Part shown: piece after piece, positions 1 to 10,529 of the stretch
Layout: every line of letters begins with the position of its first letter
Numbering within the stretch: the stretch's first letter is position 1
NCBI GenBank assembly: GCA_947652605.1
Contig: OX393582.1
Coordinates: 7,898,544 to 7,962,543, forward strand
DNA: 64,000 bases
Source: Elmis aenea
Taxonomy: Eukaryota > Arthropoda > Insecta > Coleoptera > Elmidae
Direction of reading: 5' to 3'
The notes under the pieces: model-generated
What the model was told of the DNA's origin: nothing
The model's database searches: none
Seen by the model: only the letters and a program-made list of their open reading frames with translations
Translations under genes and position numbers: made by a program

Positions 1-335
1 ATACTGCGGTTGCAATTCGACTTCCGGTTCAACCGGAAACGGACCTAAACTTTTAAATTTTAAGTGGAACACCTTGTATATTTTTATATTTTTGGATTCC
101 TCCAAAAATTTACTTTGAAAATGTATTGGGTTTTGTGGGTCTAAAGTCAACCGTTTTCATAAAATGTTTATGAAAATTATTGCGATACAGCACTTTAATT
201 TTTTTTTAACATTTAAGTTCTTTAAAAAGGTAGAAGAATTTTGTTTGAAAATCAGATTGACTAATAGATTAATTAACACATTGCACTAGCTACATTTAAA
301 AAATATCATACAGGGTGTTTTTTACGTAAAAAACT
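1..335. repeat. Left-truncated fragment of a palindromic CAGGGTG-end element
   Basis: The window opens inside a repeat. A CTTCCGGTTcaACCGGAA dyad near 20-40 is followed by an AACACCTTGTATA end at about 68-80, and an inverted TACAGGGTG end lies at about 310-318. The same dyad-plus-end arrangement recurs at 40.2 kb, 41.0 kb, 35.4 kb and 55.1 kb, so this is a diverged, truncated member of that class. It has no coding content. The outer boundary is outside the window. Confidence 0.5.
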
Positions 336-340
336 ATTTC

Positions 341-1940
341 ATATTTAAAAAAAAGGTTATTTATCTGTGTGTCAGCGATACATAAACATATTCATTAAAA
401 AAAAACAGTATACAAGCTTAATATGTGTTTCCACAAACAGCACATAGCATGTCATTTTTTCGTAACTCAATAAGCCAAAATTTTTAGTAGCTGTAAAACT
501 AATACAAATATTTCTCTATTTGCAAAGCCTTCTATGATTGTTTTTAGATTTACACGTTTACCTCCATATTCTTGTGAATCTGCCCAACTTTGTTTATTTA
601 TCGTACTCTCCAACTTTAATAATAACAAAATTATCCATATAACGTGGTACACAATTGTTTGTAGCCCTGAATAATAAACCAAATTTATTATTTCCTAAAC
701 CATTTTTTTTTTTTTTAAATAAAATGTGCTTTGTCTGCAATTTCAAATATCAAAGCCAACAGAACAATACTCTGACACTCTGTTTTTACACTACAGTAAA
801 ACGAATTGAAGAATAATAATTAATTTTTTAAATGTTTTCATTTCATGAAGTGACATAAATTGGGAAACGGAAGCTGCTTTATAATATATCCAAACATTTT
901 TGAAATTTAATCAAGCATTCAGTAAACAATTGCCACTTCATTTTGGCAATAGTCGTAGACAATAACGTGCATATTAAGTTTGTTTTTTGTTCATACTACT
1001 CGTCAAGGTTCTGCATCTTTAATAGATTTTTGCATAAATTTCAAAACCGCGAACGTATTTTATTGTCATTCATTGAAAAATGACGTGGCAGTTTTCGTTT
1101 CGATAGATTTTTCGTTAAAAAAAACTGTTGGTCAACACGGGAGTTGTCGTTTGTTTCACGACGATTATAATCTGTTTCGTCGACTTGTTTTGTTTTATAT
1201 TGACGGTAGGGATTGGCTAACAGTTCAGCCGATTTGTTGTCACTAGCATTCCAGTTATTTTGTTTGTTAATTCAACATGTAAGCTATTCCAGTGAATAAA
1301 TATAATTATCGGACAAAAAAATCCTTTGTTTGCAAAGATGTGCGCGGTTTTATACCAACACAAGGCCAGTCCGTTATTAATTGCTAGCAAATTATGTATT
1401 ACAAAGGCACAGTTTATTATATGGTGATAGTATCGTCCATTATAAAAACATATCTGCATTAATGATCTATTGAAAACCGTTTCATTCAATTCATCATTGT
1501 TTGCACGTGGATTAAATCCGAATAAAATATTTAGCAACCGTCACCGAAACTGCAGGACATAAAATGATATCGGTGGGCACTTGTTTTATAAGAAAGTTGT
1601 GCAACCTTTAACGGCTACATACGCGACTTATTTACAGCGACATGGTTTACTAATGGTTTTGCCACAATGAAGTTACAAGATGATTCGAAACCTTAGGATG
1701 TGTTGACAATTAAAATCTTGACACAGGAGCTCGAGAGAACAGCTTCCAAGATTTCGAACGAGGGGCTGAGATTGACACGTCGCTAAAAAGGTCTTACAAC
1801 AAAAAAAAAAAAAAAAAACGATGATGAAAGCTTGTGAGAAGTCGCCTGAAAGGTGAAAAACTCAAAAGTATTTGTAAGACGTTGCAAAAAAAAAAGTTTT
1901 GTTTTAATCGTCTCCCACCTTCACAAGGGTCTGAAAAGTG
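341..1940. other. AT-rich sequence without a recognisable gene
   Basis: Only short, unrelated open frames with no recognisable domain are seen on either strand. There is an A-run at 1801-1818. No element ends or target duplications were recognised. Confidence 0.5.
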
Positions 1941-2470
1941 CAACCCCTGTTGTTTTTTTTTAATCAGAACGTTTTGGAGACTTGAAATTTGCAATTCATT
2001 TTTTTTTTGTAAAGCTTGCTTTATTTAGAAACTTTTTTATTCTTTAACTTTTCCAGCAAAACCTACAGTTTTTGAGTAAAAAATTGAATGAGTGTACATG
2101 AACCATTAATATTTTAAAATAAAATTATTCATTTTGCTGGTCACCATTGTTTGTTAATGTTTATATTTGGTAGAACTGACGGGTGTAATTTATTTTGAAG
2201 GTTAAAAGGTGATAAAACGATAACACCTGTCAATTCTACTCAACAAGAACATTAATGAACCATGGTAACCACCAAATTGGATCTTTTTGTTTTAAGATAT
2301 TTAATGGTTCATGCTCACTCATTTAATTTTCTACTCAAAAACTGCAGGTTTTGCAGGAAAAATTAATTAATAAAAAAAGTTTCTAAATAAAGCAAGCATT
2401 TCAAAACAAAAAATTTAATTGCAAAATCGCAACCCTCCAAAAAGTTCTGATAAAAAATCCAACAGGAGAT
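1941..2470. mobile_element. Foldback (fully palindromic) MITE-like element, about 530 bp
   Basis: The two halves are near-complete inverted copies. The left arm runs from about 1941 (CAACCCCTGTTG) to about 2185, and the right arm from about 2225 to about 2470 (CAACAGGAGATG); pairing continues almost to the centre. Matching blocks include GCTTGCTTTATTTAGAAAC, seen at about 2007 on the plus strand and inverted at about 2380. It has no coding capacity, so it would be non-autonomous. The right end lies within about 6 bp of the start of reverse-transcriptase homology. I could not identify a clean target duplication, so the superfamily is unknown. Confidence 0.75.
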
Positions 2471-2476
2471 GATTAA

Positions 2477-3577
2477 AAATATTACTATGATCTGAAACGA
2501 GCATTTGAAACCATCTGTAGAAAAAGACTTTTGCAAAAATTACAAATGTACGGAATCCAAGGGAATGAACTAAAATGGTTTGAAAGTTATTTATCAAACA
2601 GATTTCAAAAAACCAGGGTGGGAAAAGTAGAATCAAAGGCAATTATTAACGAGTTAGGTGTACCACAAGGATCAGTTTTAGGTCCAGTTTTATTCAATAT
2701 TTACATAAATGACATTACGCAGACAGTTAGATCGTGTGACATGCATTTATTTGCAGATGATACGTTAATTTCGGTATCAGGTGAAGATTTACAAACAACA
2801 GTTAATGTCATAAACGAAGATTTAATTGAAGTAACAGATTGGTTTAAAGCTAATAAACTGGAGTTGAATGTATCTAAAACAAAATGCATGGTAATAGGTA
2901 GTACACAATTCAGCAATATGTCAAATGTTAACGTATTTATAGATAATAATAAAGTAGAGATAGTTGAAGAGTTTAAATACCCAGGGGTAATTATAGATAA
3001 TCATCTAAAATTTAAAAAGAACATAGATTATATTGTAAAAAAAGTTGGTGCAAAAATTAGTTATTTTGGGAGAATATCGAATAAATTAAACTTTGAAGCT
3101 AGGATATTGGTATATCATACAATAATAGAACCATACTTTAATTATTGCAGTAGCATAATATTTCTAAGTAATGAGGGGGGTCTGAAAAAATTACAAAAGC
3201 AGCAAAACAGAGCTTTGCGTATCATATTACAGTGTTCTAAATTAACTAAAATTGAATATATGCATAATAAGTTGGGGTTCCTTAATATATGGCAAAATAC
3301 AGTGTATAACGTTTTGGTTCTAATATATAAATGTATAAGCAATATGATGCCAGGATATATGAGTAAATATCTGATATACAACAAAGAACAGCATGATTAT
3401 GAAACAAGACAAAGAGAACATTTTAGACTGCCTAAATGTAAAAAAAGTAGTACACAGAACTCGCTCTATTACAAAGGGCTAAAATTATTTAATCAATTAC
3501 CAAACGAATTAAATCATTTTGTTAATCTGCATGCGTTTAAAGAAGGTTGTAAGACCCATGTAAAACTGCAATTTTAA
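2477..3577 (+). CDS. Non-LTR retrotransposon reverse transcriptase, 5'-truncated (CR1/jockey-like)
   Basis: An open frame of 366 codons has no start codon, because the 5' end is truncated; an in-frame TAA lies at 2474. It would encode the palm and thumb of a non-LTR reverse transcriptase. Motifs in order are motif A as YDLKRAFETI (about residues 4-13, with Glu where Asp is usual), motif B GVPQGSVLGPVLF (about 60-72), motif C LFADDT (about 92-97), then the WFKANKLELNVSKTK and KYPGVIIDNHLKF blocks and a thumb with IIEPYFNYCSSI. The C-terminus resembles CR1/L2/Daphne-type elements ending in a short LPNEL-type tail. Endonuclease and ORF1 are absent, so it cannot move by itself. No frameshift or stop interrupts the surviving frame, suggesting a fairly recent insertion. 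The clade assignment is tentative. Confidence 0.88.
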   Translation, partial: KYYYDLKRAFETICRKRLLQKLQMYGIQGNELKWFESYLSNRFQKTRVGKVESKAIINELGVPQGSVLGPVLFNIYINDITQTVRSCDMHLFADDTLISVSGEDLQTTVNVINEDLIEVTDWFKANKLELNVSKTKCMVIGSTQFSNMSNVNVFIDNNKVEIVEEFKYPGVIIDNHLKFKKNIDYIVKKVGAKISYFGRISNKLNFEARILVYHTIIEPYFNYCSSIIFLSNEGGLKKLQKQQNRALRIILQCSKLTKIEYMHNKLGFLNIWQNTVYNVLVLIYKCISNMMPGYMSKYLIYNKEQHDYETRQREHFRLPKCKKSSTQNSLYYKGLKLFNQLPNELNHFVNLHAFKEGCKTHVKLQF

Positions 3578-3661
3578 TTTAAAGTACTAGTTGTAAAGAT
3601 TGATGTATAAATAGTTTCTTTTATAACTAAATAAAGCCTATTATTATTATTATTATTATTA
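3578..3661 (+). repeat. Retrotransposon 3' UTR with AATAAA and (TAT)n tail
   Basis: A short 3' UTR follows the reverse-transcriptase stop, with AATAAA at about 3630 and a pure TTA/TAT microsatellite at 3641-3661. A microsatellite rather than poly(A) 3' tail is usual in several CR1/jockey-group retrotransposons. It marks the 3' end of the element that starts at 2477. Confidence 0.8.
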
Positions 3662-5334
3662 TGAGAAACCTTTTAATAAGTACAAAACATCTACCAAATA
3701 TCATTCTCCTACATTTATCCAAATTTGAGAAATAAAATGAAAACCTAATTTTACCGCTCCTCTTTAGGGGGGTGTAACTCCGAAATGAGACGTCTAAGGG
3801 AAAAAATTATATAAAAGCCCCCCGTAATTTTCGATAAGGAAAAACCTCCCGAATTTTATATATTTTTACACAGTTTTATAGAAAATGAAATGTCCTTCAA
3901 AAACATTCAGCCTGTTTTATATACCTAAAATTCATATTTTCCGAGATTTGTAACTTTCAGCTAGGTAATTTAACCTGACCTATCTCTCATATTGAGCAAC
4001 ATCCCCATAGTGGCCCGTATTAAGTGGTACACCCAATACAATTTGGTTCGTTGTGCAAATTTCCATGTATTTTCATACATAAATTACAATAATTCGATTT
4101 TTTATTCCGATGGCGTATCATATTAATTTATTTTTGGAATAACAAACTCCATTCCATGTTTCCGAAGTTAATCAAAATTGTATTACTTACAGCATTCTAA
4201 TGAACCATTCTATTTTAAGCAAAATTGAAAATTAAATAGTTTATCGAATCAAACAATAGTTGTGTAAACTAGACATATATGGATGGTTAAAATGTGTTCC
4301 ATATTTTCTCTTCTAAACCAAATGCTAGTCAGTGTTTTTGTTTATTATTTCATACTTAAATAAAACCGTCTCGTTTGGAAATTCTTGTATTAAAAATACT
4401 TCGTACGTATATTTCGATGACCATACATTGTCAATTTATTTCTTCGAAAAGTGTCTATTATTTACGGTAGTGTGACGTAAATAAGTTGGCGCTGGTGAGG
4501 AGAATACAAATGATCGAAATTTCTAAATATACATTGTGGTTGTTTGCAAAAGCAATAAAATACAGTCACATTATTTAACATGGAAAATTTTTCAGGATAT
4601 ATCGGTTTTAAAGAGATTACAATCATTGTCAAAGCCTTAAAACAATGATTAAATTAGTATTATCGGATGTAAACAAGCTTAAATTGTTTGTAAAATGTAA
4701 AATTAGGAGTGATTATTCTGAACGAAATTTTGTAGGGGAAAGTTTGGCAAAACAGGATAGCAAATATAAATATTTCATGTTCAAAAATACAACAATAGGC
4801 AAAACAAATCGACTAACGTATACTTACTAGCATAGAATGGACTCTGTACGGTTAGATGTAATGTCTATTTAAAAAAAAAAAATTGTTGACTTTGTAAAAA
4901 TATATTTTTTTGAAAAATTTCAAAATAACCAGTTTTGCCCCATGTGTGGGGGTGCTTAAGTAAAAACCTCATAAAGCCAAATAATACGACAAATTATTTA
5001 TTTAGATATCACAAAAACACATAAAAATACTCTGATTTAACCATATGACACTAAATATTATAACAAAATCTTTATTTAAATAACACAAACAAAAACAATT
5101 GAATTTTTTTCAGGATTCCTTAATGATTCCTTTATGTCTGCCAAAAAAGCATAAAGCCAATCTTTTCCAGTTTTTTTAACCCCTGTTGAATGTATGGGGT
5201 ATATTGTTGGTCTTAGCAAACACAAAGCAAATTCATGGAAGATCTCTTAAAGTAACGTCAAATAATCTTTGGTTTTACAGCAATAAGTCCTTCATCAATT
5301 CCTGTTCTTGGACAACTGAAATAGCTGTTATATG
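3662..5334. other. No gene recognised
   Basis: AT-rich sequence with a diverged element end near 4029 (GTGGTACACCCAATAC, similar to the CACCCTGTA ends elsewhere). The open frame at 4645-4830 has no recognisable domain and I do not call it a gene. Confidence 0.5.
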
Positions 5335-5445
5335 CAGGGGTTTGGGGCGGAGCACCGAGCAATGGCTTTTTGCCCGGAGCAGGAGCGGAGTCCGGAGCAA
5401 ATAATTTTGATTGCTCCACTGCTCCGATACAAATAAGGAGTGGCA
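5335..5445 (+). mobile_element. Fragment of small hAT-like element (CAGGGGTTTGG end)
   Basis: Begins with CAGGGGTTTGG and continues into a GC-rich stretch of GGAGCGGAG-type motifs and AAATAATTTTGATTGCT. The same order is found at 33233-33360, where the element is more complete and has an 8-bp target duplication. Here only about 110 bp of one end remains. CAGGGGTT-type ends are common among hAT transposons. Confidence 0.65.
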
Positions 5446-6166
5446 AAAACGTTTACACGCGTGCGAAACTCCTAGCCGACTTTCAAATCATCAAACACTT
5501 ATTCACATTTGAAATTTAAAATATACAACAACTTTTTATATCGTGAATGATAATCCATAAGTTTATTTCTTTATACGGAAGGACCAGTACTTAATTTTTT
5601 TATAACCGACAACATAAAGTCTGAATTTACATGAGTATTGGGCGATTGCCTTGAATTTTGCTCTTGCAGAATTTGTTTGTCGGTAGCGTTAATGCTTCAG
5701 TTCAAAAAAGCTTAGTCATGTAGTTTTTCCAAAAGCGCAAAAAAAAGTTATGCTTTAGCTGGCCAATAAATTAGACGCCTTGAGAAAAACGCAAAAATCA
5801 TATTTTCATAAAAATTGGAGGTTAAATTTTACATTAAAAAATAGGTACTTCTAATTATGTTGTATAATACAAAAGTTATGTGCAATATTAAGTTTCCTTT
5901 CAAAGGAATTTAAGCGTGACCATGTTGTTTCTGAAGGTCTGCGATTTATGCAATGTTTCATGTAATATCTTTTACAGCTGCTAATTTTGTACGAATCGGT
6001 TACATATTATGTTCAAAAATTTACAGGTAACGAATATTTTACACTAATAAACATAGGGTCTTATATACTTCATCGTAAACAAAACATTTTGACGTCATTT
6101 TATAAAGAACTTCCTGCGAATTACTGCAATATAAGATTTATAGGGGTTTTCTTTTAAAATAACAAA
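5446..6166. other. No gene recognised
   Basis: AT-rich sequence with no recognised coding domain, element end or structured repeat. Confidence 0.5.
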
Positions 6167-6174
6167 GTAATTAG

Positions 6175-7022
6175 TAGGGTTTCTCATATTTGACCATTTT
6201 GCTTGTCCCGGGATTCCGGGAAGAAATCGGCCTTTGTCCCGGGATTTCCCGGGATCCCGGGATGTAATAAATTATGTCAATATATTTTTAAATAAATAAC
6301 CCAAAAAATTAAGGGAACGGTTAATTACTTAAAAACAACTCCAAGTCATATATGTAATACATTTTGCTCCATGATTATTATAAATAATATAATATAAATA
6401 ATATTGGTGAGAAAAACATACATTTGGGAATTATACCCTTTCTATCGCAATTTCATATTTATGAATACAATAATATAATTTTTACAATGAATTTTTATAA
6501 TGTGATTTAAGAAAACAAAGGTGATCTGTGCTTCAGTCAATTAGTCTTTTTCTTAATTTATTAACAAAAAGTCCTGCTGCATAAAATGCTCTCTCAGTCT
6601 CTATTGACGTAGGTGAAATTGTCTTAAGAGCATCTAGCACCAAAGAAACATCGTTACAATCAATAAAATTTCATTTATAAGCTATTTTGCTTTGAATTAT
6701 CAGGGTACACAAAAATAAAACTGTAAAAGTATTTTGAAGACATTAACTTTGTCATGTAGACCGGGCTTCTTTGCGCCATACTAAAAGAGAAAAATTATTT
6801 TGAAATAAAAATAAAGTTTTTTCATAATTTACTGTTAGTAAAGATATTTTAAGTATAAAATTCTGATAAGTTATGATAGTATTACAAAGATCTTAGCACA
6901 AAATAAACGAAAATAACACTTTTTTAAAATCCCGGGAATTCCCGGGACAAAAAGCATTTCCCGGGAAATATAAAATAGCTTAAAATGGACCGGGATCCCG
7001 GGATCCCGGGAAAGAAACCCTA
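6175..7022. mobile_element. hAT-superfamily deletion derivative, 848 bp, with 8-bp TSD
   Basis: The element is bounded by inverted TAGGGTTTCT ends (6175-6184; inverted at 7013-7022). It is flanked on both sides by the exact 8-bp duplication GTAATTAG (6167-6174 and 7023-7030). Eight-base duplications and such short ends are diagnostic of hAT elements. Both subterminal regions are packed with CCCGGGA motifs, probably transposase-binding repeats. The interior keeps only the C-terminal end of a transposase on the minus strand, so the copy is non-autonomous. A second copy of the same family lies at 33107-34053 in the opposite orientation. The identical duplication suggests the insertion is not very old. 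Confidence 0.92.
6482..6670 (-). pseudogene. hAT transposase C-terminal (hATC dimerisation) remnant
   Basis: On the minus strand, 62 residues up to a TAA at 6482-6484 match the hAT family C-terminal dimerisation domain. The core is ISPTSIETERAFYAAG, followed by LFVNKLRKRLID, matching the usual pattern of a small-residue run, SxERxFSxAG, then a basic LRxRL. The frame is broken by TGA at 6533-6535, after which it continues in frame as STDHLCFLKSHYKN. An upstream in-frame stop at 6671-6673 ends recognisable homology. The DNA-binding BED finger and the catalytic region are missing. It sits inside the 848-bp element whose ends it would once have acted on. It is non-functional as seen. Confidence 0.87.
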
Positions 7023-7073
7023 GTAATTAGGATTATTTCAGCAAGGCCAAGTCAAAATAGTAAGTGAAAGAAG

Positions 7074-7376
7074 GTATGTACTAGCGCCTGGCTTTTACAC
7101 GCCTGCGCTGTTCATAACTAACGTGAGCTCTGGTAGCTATGCATCGCCCACCCAATCCCATTTAGTACTGGATTCTTAAGGTGTTTGCCCTTGTGATGCG
7201 CACATTTTTATGAACCCAATAGAGACAAATCTCATTTACAGTTAAGCCAGTCGTAAAAGCGTTCCAACAACGACTAATACTGGCCAATACATTTATTAAT
7301 ACATAATTCACGCATGCGAACAAACCAGTTCATGTACTTATACATGAATTGGTTTTAAATCGCTTGTTGGACTTTA
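7074..7376 (-). mobile_element. GGTTTGTTCC-family element, partial copy
   Basis: Reverse-strand copy of the family that is complete at 10054-10528. Shared blocks include TCCAACAAGCGATTTAAAACC (here ending at about 7376), a GAACTGGTT/CATGCGTGAA section, and AAGAATCCAGTACTAAATGG. The extreme terminal GGTTTGT is missing, and the distal half beyond 7074 is not recognisable. It has no coding content. Confidence 0.72.
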
Positions 7377-7385
7377 CAAAATGTA

Positions 7386-8279
7386 GGGGAGACTGGAGAT
7401 GAAAGTAACACGGGTAGGTTGTAACAAAGCCTATAGTTTCTTTAATTTTTGTTATATGTCGCCCTAAGCGCTTGTGCAATGTTCATTTATATCCACCTCC
7501 CTATCTACATTGGTAGTTTTCATCTGTCATAGAGTTATGTTTTTGCCATCCTGAGTCACTATTTACCGCCTAAAAGTTATTGGGTTGTGTTATCGGTTGA
7601 GTGACTTTTATGCGAACTCTAAAATAGAAACAAAAAAGTACCTAGATTATTATGTTCTATGTTCTATGTTGGCTATTGGTAGATGCATTACAATTTGACG
7701 TTGGGATCGTGGTTAATTGTGGATTCCCTCCAATTTGTTTTGTGTACACTTGGGGTCGAAAGTAAAAGTGTTACAACCAACCCCAATCAATGTTTTCTTT
7801 TGCAAATTTTCTCTCTTAGCACACAATTGGTGGCTTTTTTCGTAGATGAGAACATACAAAATTTGTCGGATTAATTTCCCTTTTTTTTTGTTTCAAATTT
7901 TTGAATATTGATCATGTTTACTTATCATTTTCTATTGTACCAAAGTTTTGTTTTTATTTTTTTCATTTTGCTAATGTGTATTATGGAATCAAGTATTAAT
8001 TTTGTTGATGAATACTAATATATTTACCCACTACTTATGAGCTGTTTAAATTATTTTGCTGTTACAACTTACCCCGATCATTGTTACTTTTAGCCCCAAC
8101 GTTAAGGTTGGAAGGAAGTAACAGCTGTCTTACTACAGAAAAATAAATTTCTCACATATGCTCTACGAAACATATGATATAAATATATTGGAAGGAAGAC
8201 AAATGCCCAATCTATCATTAAATCAATTTAGATGTAAAAAAATTAAATAAAAACAAAAAATTTTTACCCCGATCTCCCC
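7386..8279. mobile_element. TA-flanked inverted-repeat element with GGGGAGA ends, about 894 bp
   Basis: The left end TA-GGGGAGACTGGAG and the right end CCCCGATCTCCCC-TA form an inverted pair directly flanked by TA. A second internal inverted copy of the next block (GTAACA...GGTTGTAACA) lies at about 8050-8105. No transposase frame is visible; the open frame at 7683-7874 has no recognisable domain. TA flanks suggest a Tc1/mariner-type or similar non-autonomous element. GGGGAGAnnGGGG ends are a widespread insect MITE feature (general knowledge). Confidence 0.68.
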
Positions 8280-8284
8280 TACTA

Positions 8285-9090
8285 CTTTCTGGATTTTTCT
8301 TCAGGCCTAATAATCGAAAATATTCACCGCTTTCAAGGCTGTCATATAATATAAGACTAAAGCAAGTTTTCATATATTTTATTTAGCTATTAGCATCAAA
8401 CTATCATAAAAGTCAAAGCAGAGTACTTTAATCTGATCATTACTGCATCACTAAGACAGAACGTCATGTACTCGAGATAAACAACTCCAGTACTTCGGTA
8501 GCAAAGGCAACTGACCAATTAATAATTCGCGAGGACTCGCAAAAATCTCATTCACCCAAGTTCAGAGACTCCAAAAATAAAATTCTTACGTAACATTTTA
8601 AATATTGCGGCTAGGTGTGTTGATTGCAGGATGAGAAATGTGTAGACCACACATCTAAACGAATATCGTCGCCTAATATGGGCACAACAGATAACTTTTC
8701 GCGAACACCAACATTAATTTAACAGGAAATTGTGTTTATTCTAAATCCATGCAAGTTTTAACGATTTTAATGTCGCTTCATGAAACATCCTTGACATTTT
8801 CTTTATTTATTTATATCGTTTCAATGGTAATATTCACTTGTGAATGTACACATGTTTAGTATAATTATTTTTATCGCGCTGTGACACCTACGTAATGCAA
8901 CAGTAAACCTGCATTAAAAAATGTAAACAAATGACTAATTTAAGGTAAAACAATCGTTAAAATAAATTACGCACGTGCTTGCATAATTAGGAAAATTCAA
9001 AACAAATTATACGAGACGATACGAAGCAGTTCAAGAGTAAAATGTTGCAGTAATTTAAGGATAACAACAATCTGTACATCGAAATTTTCT
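8285..9090. other. No gene recognised
   Basis: AT-rich sequence between two oppositely oriented GGTTTGTTCC-family copies. I see no domain-bearing frame, RNA gene or element end. Confidence 0.5.
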
Positions 9091-9092
9091 TA

Positions 9093-9199
9093 GGTTTGTT
9101 CCAACAAGCGATTTAAAACCAATTCATGTACAAATACATGCGTGAACTATGTACTAATAAATGTATTGGCCAGTATTGGCCGTTGTTAGAACGATTTTC
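9093..9199 (+). mobile_element. GGTTTGTTCC-family end fragment
   Basis: Starts with GGTTTGTTCCAACAAGCG and follows the 10054 copy through the AATAAATGTATTGGCC and CCGTTGTTAGAACG blocks. Homology is then lost near 9199. Only the first ~100 bp of the family is present. Confidence 0.75.
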
Positions 9200-9683
9200 C
9201 ACGGCAACCTTGATTTTTATCTAAAGATTTTGCATTTTTTTAAAGGTTATTTCGCTTATTTATAAAAATAGACATATAAAGTATGATATCATTGTAAAGA
9301 GAAAAAAATAATATTAAAATCTGAGTCATCACCTACTAAGACAGCCATTTAAAAAAAAGTTGTTTTGTCAAATATCTCGCACGGTAATTTATAAATAAAA
9401 ATCTGACTATGGTCATCTTATAGCAAACAAAATCTACAAAACATTTTGTTTTGGACGTTTTTGTGTATTCGCAACAATAACCGAGATATTTAAGTTTGAA
9501 AATTTTGATCGATTTCGGTTTTTCAGTTATATCACACAAGCCATGAAATTTTTAAACAAAACATGATCTTGTTTAAAATACACTCCTAAATGGCCAACTT
9601 TTGTCTTATTTAACCAACCTTGTATTTTCATTATTTACGGAGATAGCAATCAATAGTGTCCCATGGAAAAGTGAAACACCCTG
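9200..9683. repeat. Element fragment ending in CACCCTG-TA
   Basis: AT-rich repeat with an ACCGAGATATTTAAG block (about 9480) of the kind found just inside other CACCCTGTA ends (21.27 kb, 59.86 kb). It terminates at GAAACACCCTG-TATA (9673-9687). It has no coding content and its left boundary is unclear. Confidence 0.5.
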
Positions 9684-9689
9684 TATAAA

Positions 9690-10050
9690 AACAACTTTGC
9701 ACATTTATGTTTATTCTCAAAAGACTTACTGTGTGAAAGCACTTTTACGCCACGAAGTTACAGCACAAAATTGAGTTCTTACCTGAAACAGAAAAAATAT
9801 ATTACAAAAAATATCAACACTGTTTTTCAGATCAATATAACGCTACAGTTTTATAAAAGTCCTTAAAAATATAAAAACTCATACTATTTTCAGACGATTG
9901 GAACTTATATCTATATGTATGGATAACTTTAGAACTAATATCTTTTGCAATACTATTAAGTTAATTAGTAAAAAGTAAAAAGGGATATATAAAATAAATT
10001 AGACTCAATAAGTTCTTTGATACAGATTCGTTCACATTTATGAGGAAATT
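9690..10050. other. No gene recognised
   Basis: AT-rich sequence between two repeats; nothing further seen. Confidence 0.5.
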
Positions 10051-10053
10051 ATA

Positions 10054-10528
10054 GGTTTGTTCTAACAAGCGATTTAAAACCAGTTCATGGATAAGTACAT
10101 GAATTGGTTTATTCGCATGCGTGAACTGTGTAGATACTAATAAATGTATTGCCCAGTAATAGCCGTTGTTGAAACGCTTTTACGACTGGCCTGACTGTAA
10201 ATGACATTTGTGTCTATTTGGTTCATAGAAATGAGCGCATCGCAAGGGTAAACACCTTAAGAATCCAGTACTAAATGGGATTGGAAGGGCGATGCATAGC
10301 TCAGAGCTCACGTATGCGTGTAAAAATCCAAGCGCTAGTACATGGCTTTGTTCAAGTACCGTTTTGACCGTGCACTGACTAGGACTAGTTCATGTATTAA
10401 TTTTGTAACAGATGGAACAGCCGACTAAACCGTCCGATGAACTATCAGAGACTGCTGGAACGCGATATCGATACTGCGCAGAATCCTGATAGTACAATGT
10501 ATCGTACATAACATTGTTGGAACAAACC
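10054..10528 (+). mobile_element. GGTTTGTTCC-family element, full-length non-autonomous copy (475 bp)
   Basis: This is the only copy in the window with both ends: GGTTTGTTCTAACAAGC at 10054 and the inverted TTGTTGGAACAAACC ending at 10528. The right subterminal block CTGCGCAGAATCCTGA also occurs inverted at about 61735. It contains no coding frame. Left and right flanks (ATTATA, TCTTGTG) do not give an obvious target duplication, so the superfamily is undetermined. Relatives lie at 7074-7376, 9093-9199, 61694-61763 and 63448-64000. Confidence 0.8.
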
Positions 10529-10529
10529 T

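Noticed and set aside
1217..1537. 106-codon minus-strand frame
   Set aside because: No domain, no signal or membrane pattern of note, and AT-rich composition like its surroundings.
2415..2642. Minus-strand frame over the start of the reverse transcriptase
   Set aside because: Shadow of the sense-strand reverse transcriptase and of the palindrome arm.
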